Made by a program: the position numbers and the translations under genes
Notes under the pieces: model-generated
Databases searched by the model: none
Told to the model about the DNA's origin: nothing
What the model saw: only the letters and a program-made list of their open reading frames with translations
Origin: Seison nebaliae
Taxonomy: Eukaryota > Rotifera > Pararotatoria > Seisonacea > Seisonidae
Assembly: GCA_023231475.1 (NCBI GenBank)
Contig: JALJEE010001618.1
Location: 1 to 25,062 of the forward strand
Direction of reading: 5' to 3'
Length of the DNA stretch: 25,062 bases
Shown: in pieces, positions 20,656-25,062 of the stretch
How the letters are laid out: every line of letters begins with the position of its first letter
How positions within the stretch are numbered: the first letter of the stretch is position 1

Positions 20656-22364
20656 TTAACCAAATCCTAATCGTTTGGCTGTCTGGAGTGTCGATTTATT
20701 GTGGGTTAATTGTTGTTGGGTTGATTTGAGTTGTCCAATTGTTGGTAATGGGTTGGTAGCCGCGATTCTCTTCATCGGATAAGTATTTCTCCCATGTCTC
20801 TCTGAATAGTCGATGACTTCTTTTGCATATTGCTGAAACTCAATTTCTTCCAATTGCTGCATCTTTGAACTACGTACTTGTTCCTCTAATTCTTCTTTCT
20901 CCTTCTCTACTTCATCCGCCCAACGTAGTTGTTTCTTCATAATTCCAACGATAAGAACATTTGATGATAACCATTCAGGAAAAGAAGCAAACCTGCTCAT
21001 GATTGTAAGTGGCGAACTCTTTTGTTGCTTGTCGTCTCTCTTTCAATGCTTCCGCTTCTTTCAATCGAAATTGTTCGTCTGCCAATTTCCTAGTTTGTTG
21101 GTAATGATTATCTTCTATTTCTTTCTCTTTTCTATTCATTTCTAATCGATCCAACTAAAATTAAATGAAATTTTAAATAAAATTTTCAAAGATATCTCAA
21201 GATGAAGAACTTGATCCGTTCGGAATTTGGAGATTTCCTCAAGTGTTTCATTTTTCTTCTTCGTTTTCGCTATTTCAATGGCGGCGGCCAATTCTTCTTT
21301 TTCAATCGCCGCCGCAATAGTTCGTTCCATATCAGCATCAGATTTCACTTTATAAAATTCAATAAGTTTTTTTGAAATTAAATTTTTTGAAAGTTCTTTC
21401 TCTCTAAACACATTGAATCAATTTAATCAAAATTCATTTAGGAGAAAAAAAACTGCTCGATTTCGTACATCTTTTCTTGTTTCCGTCTCAACATTTGACG
21501 TTTCTTCGTGGCGTATTTTCGGATTTCTTCATTCTCTTCCTCATCCATAAAATCATCTAATTGTCGTAGTTGTTGACGATGTTTCAATGATTTGTCTAAA
21601 GTTTCCTTCAACTTTCTACGTTGATCTTCATCATATTCTCTCGCCAATTTCTCTTTCTCTTGATAATCTAAGAATTGTTTCCGCAATTCATTTCCTTCAC
21701 GAATTCCATCATTTTTTTTTTTCAATTTCAACTCCAATTTCTCAGCTAACTGATCCGCTTGAAATTGAGCTAACTGTAATCGACGTTCTTTCAATTCATT
21801 CTGTTGAGCATGTTCGGCTTTTTCAGCTTTCTCATATTCTTCTTTCTGACGAAGGAGATATTGTCTCTCATTTTTATTTTCCCAATCGTTCATTTTCCTC
21901 TTCATATCCAATTGTAGATCTCGTTCTTTCAAAATTTCCGATAATTGAAGTGCCGAATGAAATTGTTTTACTCTGTCCGTTCGATAATATTGAGTTAATT
22001 TTGCTTTCTCAATAGCTTCCTTTCGTTTCTCACCTTTCCATTTCTTATAATTCTCATCTTCAATTTGTTGTCTCTTTTCCTTTTCTCGATCTTTGTTCGC
22101 TTTCTCACGCAATTTAGCTTCACGTTGACCCTATTAAAATTGGAAGAATTGAAACTTTAAACATATTCACAAACTAACGAATAATGTATTTGGCCAGTTT
22201 TTGGTCAATTCTTTCGACTCTGCCAAATTCCGAAGTTTCGTTTGTTTTGCTAATTCATTATCCGTTGCGTTTCTTTCACGTTCATGGATATGATCATTTA
22301 TATTATCATATTCCTTTCTTGATAAAATGCATATCTTATTCAAATCTTTTGTTGTTGTAGCCAT
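20656..22364 (-). CDS. CFAP210: CFAP210 (CCDC173)-like ciliary coiled-coil protein
   Basis: Exons 22364-22179, 22130-21454, 21403-21211, 21154-20993 and 20934-20656, with introns of 48, 50, 56 and 58 nt, join in phase to give 498 residues. The protein is almost wholly charged coiled coil rich in Glu, Lys and Gln. Landmarks resemble vertebrate CFAP210: ICILSRKEYDNI near the start, ESKELTKNWPNT then GQREAKL across the first junction, KRKEAIEKAKLTQYY with TDRVKQFHSALQLSEILKER, and the end with EFQQYAKEVI, RNTYPMKRIA and AKRLGFG. In other animals CFAP210 is a microtubule inner protein that lines the doublets of motile axonemes. Its presence implies that this animal makes motile cilia or sperm flagella. 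The related CFAP45 and MNS1 coiled-coil proteins are the main alternatives, but the NWxNT, TDRVKxFHSAL and C-terminal motifs favour CFAP210. Confidence 0.85.
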
Positions 22365-23097
22365 AATGTGTTTTGTTTATTATTTTTCCTCCAAATGTTT
22401 CTATGACAATGACAAAGCCTATAATTCTAAAAGGTCGCCAAAATTAGTTTTTTGACAAAATAGTCAAAATATCAAACAGAATTCGTTCGTTACTATCTCG
22501 ATATATTTATTGTTCAACTTTCCCACTAAAAAACAAAAATTTTACACCTACATCTTTAAGATTATGTACGGCACGCTCAAGAAAGAGTTATAGTTTTTAA
22601 TCGGAAAATTTCACTTCAAAACAGGTTTGACGTGTTCAGAATTAAAACCGTAAGGAGAATTGTATGGAAATTAATTGAATTAATGATGATGAAAGCAAAA
22701 AACAAAGGAATAGTTAAAGAATATTTATAACTAACTTTATTTTGTTAACTGTATAAACTAAATAATAATATATTTTCGACAAAAATACTAAAATTTTACA
22801 CAGAAACTAATTCTAGTCGATGTTTCTTATCAACTTGATAATATTAAGTTTATCAAGTACCATGTTCTTGAAATGAAATAAAACTACCATATTACCTACT
22901 CCAATCGGACTACAAATAAAATAATTAATGAAGTTATATATCCAAATGTTTGTTTCAATAGTAGTTTGCCCACTTCGTATTTCTTAATTTTTTGGAATTG
23001 TTTCATAATAAAGAGATTTTATTCTAATTTGAATATTATTCGAAGATTATTATTTGAAGACCTAAATAATTTCACATTAGCAAATTCTTGTAAGGAA
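22365..23097. other. Divergent intergenic region
   Basis: Promoter region between CFAP210 (-) and the unknown plus-strand gene. TTATCAA occurs three times in alternating orientation at 22827-22856 (TTATCAA, TTGATAA, TTATCAA); the first two form a 15-bp palindrome, and ACTTGATA/TATCAAGT (22833-22858) forms an 8-bp-arm hairpin. The frame of the downstream gene stays open back to 22966 but has no ATG there. Confidence 0.4.
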
Positions 23098-23655
23098 ATG
23101 GTTAGAGGTCAAACTCAGAATGTAAAAAGTTTCTTATTCGGTGACAAAAGTCGTTTATCATCTTCTCGTGAGATTCTCAGACTGCAGTCGTCGCATCTAG
23201 AATCGGAAAAATATACGGAACGCCCTTCATCCAATGACGAATTATCATTTAGCAATACACAATGGCAAAGATCAAGAAAGAAAATTTTTCCAATTATACG
23301 TCTGGATAATGACCCACAGACGACCCAATATCCCCCACTGACCCGTTTAGTCCATACGGCAGAAGAGGAAAATATTTACCGAGAAATTAAACAGAAACAA
23401 TTGAACAATAATTCGAGTACTGTACATGACGTTTATGAAGATATTATCATGCCAAAAGTTTATTACTCTTCAAATCGGAAACGGTTTATCATTTCTATTA
23501 TTTTTGCTTTTATTTCTTTTCATTCCAGTGCTCACTTGCAAACGAGGAATATTATCTTGATCGTCCTTAATTGCATTACTCTTTTCCTTATAATGACGTT
23601 CACCGTTATTATCGTGCAAATCAATTCGAAGGCAATCCTTCAAAATGAATATTAA
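23098..23655 (+). CDS. Unknown protein with two C-terminal membrane segments
   Basis: The first ATG in a long open frame gives 185 residues. The N-terminal two thirds are polar, with a Ser/Arg-rich stretch (KSRLSSSREILRLQSS), a proline/threonine patch (DNDPQTTQYPPLTRLVHT) and an acidic-basic helix (AEEENIYREIKQKQ). Two hydrophobic segments follow, FIISIIFAFISFHSSAHL (about 125-142) and NIILIVLNCITLFLIMTF onward (about 147-171), and a short polar tail (NSKAILQNEY). The likely topology is a membrane hairpin with both ends in the cytosol. I do not recognise the family. The frame is open for 44 further codons upstream without ATG, and an acceptor-like CACATTAG ends at 23080, so a 5' exon may be missing. 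The long open frame and codon use favour a real gene. Confidence 0.55.
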   Translation: MVRGQTQNVKSFLFGDKSRLSSSREILRLQSSHLESEKYTERPSSNDELSFSNTQWQRSRKKIFPIIRLDNDPQTTQYPPLTRLVHTAEEENIYREIKQKQLNNNSSTVHDVYEDIIMPKVYYSSNRKRFIISIIFAFISFHSSAHLQTRNIILIVLNCITLFLIMTFTVIIVQINSKAILQNEY

Positions 23656-23836
23656 ATTATTTACAGAATTCATTCACACTTTTCAAGCAATTATCAAAAA
23701 TTTAAATACAATTATTAACTTCTTATATCACAGAGTTGTTTATTTACGTTGCTTAAAATTGTCATTTTAGTATATTATTATTTATTAGTTAGAATAGAAT
23801 TAGTTAGAGTATTAGAAAAAAGAGAGAAAAAATTAT

Positions 23837-24076
23837 TGTCTTCCTCGCGAGGAACCACGGTGTCAATAAAAAGTCAATTGCCATAACACGTGGAAATAGG
23901 AAATCACCGATGGCGATCTTGTTACTTTCGTTTAGTTCGCGAAGGACGCTGTCAATAGCTAGTCCAAATAATCAGGAACCTGAGATCGTACCTTGACGAA
24001 CTCCTGAATTAATTTGGAAGGAAGTACTGAAGCTATCATCGTGAACTACAAGTCCAGAGGAATTGCAAGAAGCACT
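23837..24076 (-). mobile_element. Decayed non-LTR (LINE) reverse transcriptase fragment
   Basis: Minus-strand translation gives SFQINSGVRQGTISGS, a stop, then LFGLAIDSVLRELNESNK and PRVMAIDFLLT. F-x-I-x-x-GVRQG-x-x-S...LF-x-L-x-ID-x-VLR is the signature of RT blocks 3-4 of non-LTR retrotransposons. The following YADD catalytic box should lie where MAIDFLLT is read and is not intact. With an internal stop, only about 80 codons remain, with no 5' or 3' end of the element recognisable. It is an old, inactive LINE remnant. The clade cannot be told from so little. Confidence 0.75.
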
Positions 24077-24278
24077 TCATCAATCGACCGCGACTCCCTC
24101 GATCAATTAAGGCATCTAATCGACACCGAGGACGACAAATTTTTTTTCTACTTTATCTTCTTTATCCCGATGGAAATTTTAAAATTAAAAAAAAAAATAA
24201 TAGTATTAACAATTGTTCGCGTTAGACATCGATTGTTCTACTTCGTTAATTTCTTTTACCTTATTCGACCAAATATTA

Positions 24279-24292
24279 TTATTATTATTATA
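24279..24292 (+). repeat. ATT trinucleotide run
   Basis: Short microsatellite of about five ATT units. Confidence 0.7.
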
Positions 24293-24557
24293 AGGTAAAA
24301 AAATTGATCAATTTCAATTTGTGTAAATTATGAAATTGACAATAATAAAGTATGATAATTAACGAGACGGCCAAGATTCGACCCAAAAATAAGAAATAGA
24401 CCACTCACTGTAATATATTAGGAGGGAGCTGATATAAGAAATGAATGTTAAATTATTAGTAAATGATCAAATTGGGAATTAACAAGACATTCAAATTTGA
24501 CTAAATTCAACGATTTTGGTTCTAAATGAAATTAGGCTAACTTAAAATTTATGATTG

Positions 24558-24735
24558 GGGGACAGATCGTAACCTTATATAAAAATTTTGCAGCGGACAG
24601 TTTTCAACTTAGTTTTTTATACTTCCGGACACTTCTCAACCTTTTATTAATTTTTCGGACAGTTCTCAACCTTCCATTAAGTTTGCGGACAGTTCTCAAC
24701 CTTTTTTTCTCAATTTCGGACAGTTCTCAACCTCC
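24558..24735 (+). repeat. Minisatellite with GGACAGTTCTCAACCTT core, about 31-bp period
   Basis: The core GGACAGTTCTCAACCTT recurs with starts at about 24560, 24595, 24627, 24657, 24687 and 24718 (periods 35, 32, 30, 30, 31), separated by AT-rich spacers such as TTTATTAATTTTTC. The first copies are diverged and the middle three nearly identical. Two worn copies follow at about 24792 and 24808 (GGACAGTTCTATACTT). The repeat makes a spurious frame with repeating RTVLNL. Its origin is unknown. Confidence 0.85.
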
Positions 24736-24823
24736 AAACATAATGAAAATTGAACTCGAAATATAATAACCGTACATAAAAATCCTCCAGAGGACCGTTA
24801 TTAATCAGGACAGTTCTATACTT

Positions 24824-25062
24824 ACATTGAAATGGACTGAATTCCCCTAGCATACAAAATTTTTGTTTGTAACGTTATAGTTACTTAAAATCAAGCAGTA
24901 ACATCAACGTTTAATTTTGAACAAAGTTACCGTAATTACAACTCAAAATTGTACATAAAAGTAATATTTTAGCTCTTTTCAAAAAAAAATTGATTTGTCG
25001 TAATAAAAAAAAAAACTAACCAATGATTATAAATAAATGACATATACCAGATATTTTTGTAG
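24824..25062. other. Window end, nothing recognisable
   Basis: AT-rich sequence with A-runs and no feature I can support. Confidence 0.4.

Noticed and set aside
21587-22015. 142-codon plus-strand frame
   Set aside because: Antisense shadow of the CFAP210 coiled coil, whose Glu/Lys codons leave the opposite strand open.
23837-24076. Possibility that the RT fragment is retrovirus-like
   Set aside because: The GVRQG-LF-ID-VLR pattern is that of non-LTR elements; no LTR, gag or integrase signal is seen.
24360-24400. tRNA B-box-like string (AGATTCGACCC)
   Set aside because: No matching A box, anticodon arm or acceptor stem nearby. No tRNA gene was found in the window.
24551-24766. 71-codon frame with repeating RTVLNL
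   Set aside because: A translation of the minisatellite; the repeat period explains the pattern.

Overview
The window looks like nuclear DNA from a small-genome invertebrate animal. It is AT-rich and has protein genes on both strands. In the genes whose exons I could place (glycyl-tRNA synthetase, a class B GPCR, a ciliary coiled-coil protein) most introns are only 45-63 nt and donors are often GTTNNN. Animal-type genes include actin, a secretin-family (class B) GPCR and a CFAP210-like axonemal protein. The last implies motile cilia or flagella, which argues against nematodes. I cannot name the group. No rRNA, tRNA, CRISPR or bacterial-type signal was seen.

Layout, left to right. 69-1496 (-): secreted protein of unknown family with a threonine-run C-terminal exon. 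1995-4333 (-): complete four-exon glycyl-tRNA synthetase, probably made as mitochondrial and cytosolic forms from two starts. 4334-4885: divergent promoter region. 5240-6358 (+), possibly starting at 4886: single-pass membrane protein of unknown family. 6359-9101: long non-coding stretch with a GT microsatellite and two perfect CArG (SRF) boxes. 9102-10229 (+): intronless actin. 11274-13008 (-): the seven-transmembrane part and cytoplasmic tail of a class B GPCR, seven exons with consistent splice phases. 13009-14651: its extracellular part, where hormone-binding-domain pieces are visible but do not join cleanly. 15168-15583 (+): two candidate exons, one translating to a helix resembling the start of PTH/PTHrP, followed by a KRRNKR processing site. 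16562-16753 (+): another candidate exon pair. 16754-20655: mostly nothing recognisable. 20656-22364 (-): five-exon CFAP210-like gene. 23098-23655 (+): unknown protein with two C-terminal membrane segments. 23837-24076 (-): decayed non-LTR (LINE) reverse transcriptase fragment. 24558-24735: minisatellite of about 31 bp.

The most interesting part is 11-16 kb. A class B GPCR lies next to, and reads away from, possible exons of a PTH-like peptide precursor. A divergent receptor-ligand pair is an inference resting on short motif matches and splice signals. No signal-peptide exon was found and the receptor's hormone-binding domain is unresolved. The other genes (tRNA synthetase, actin, ciliary protein) have no evident functional link to each other.
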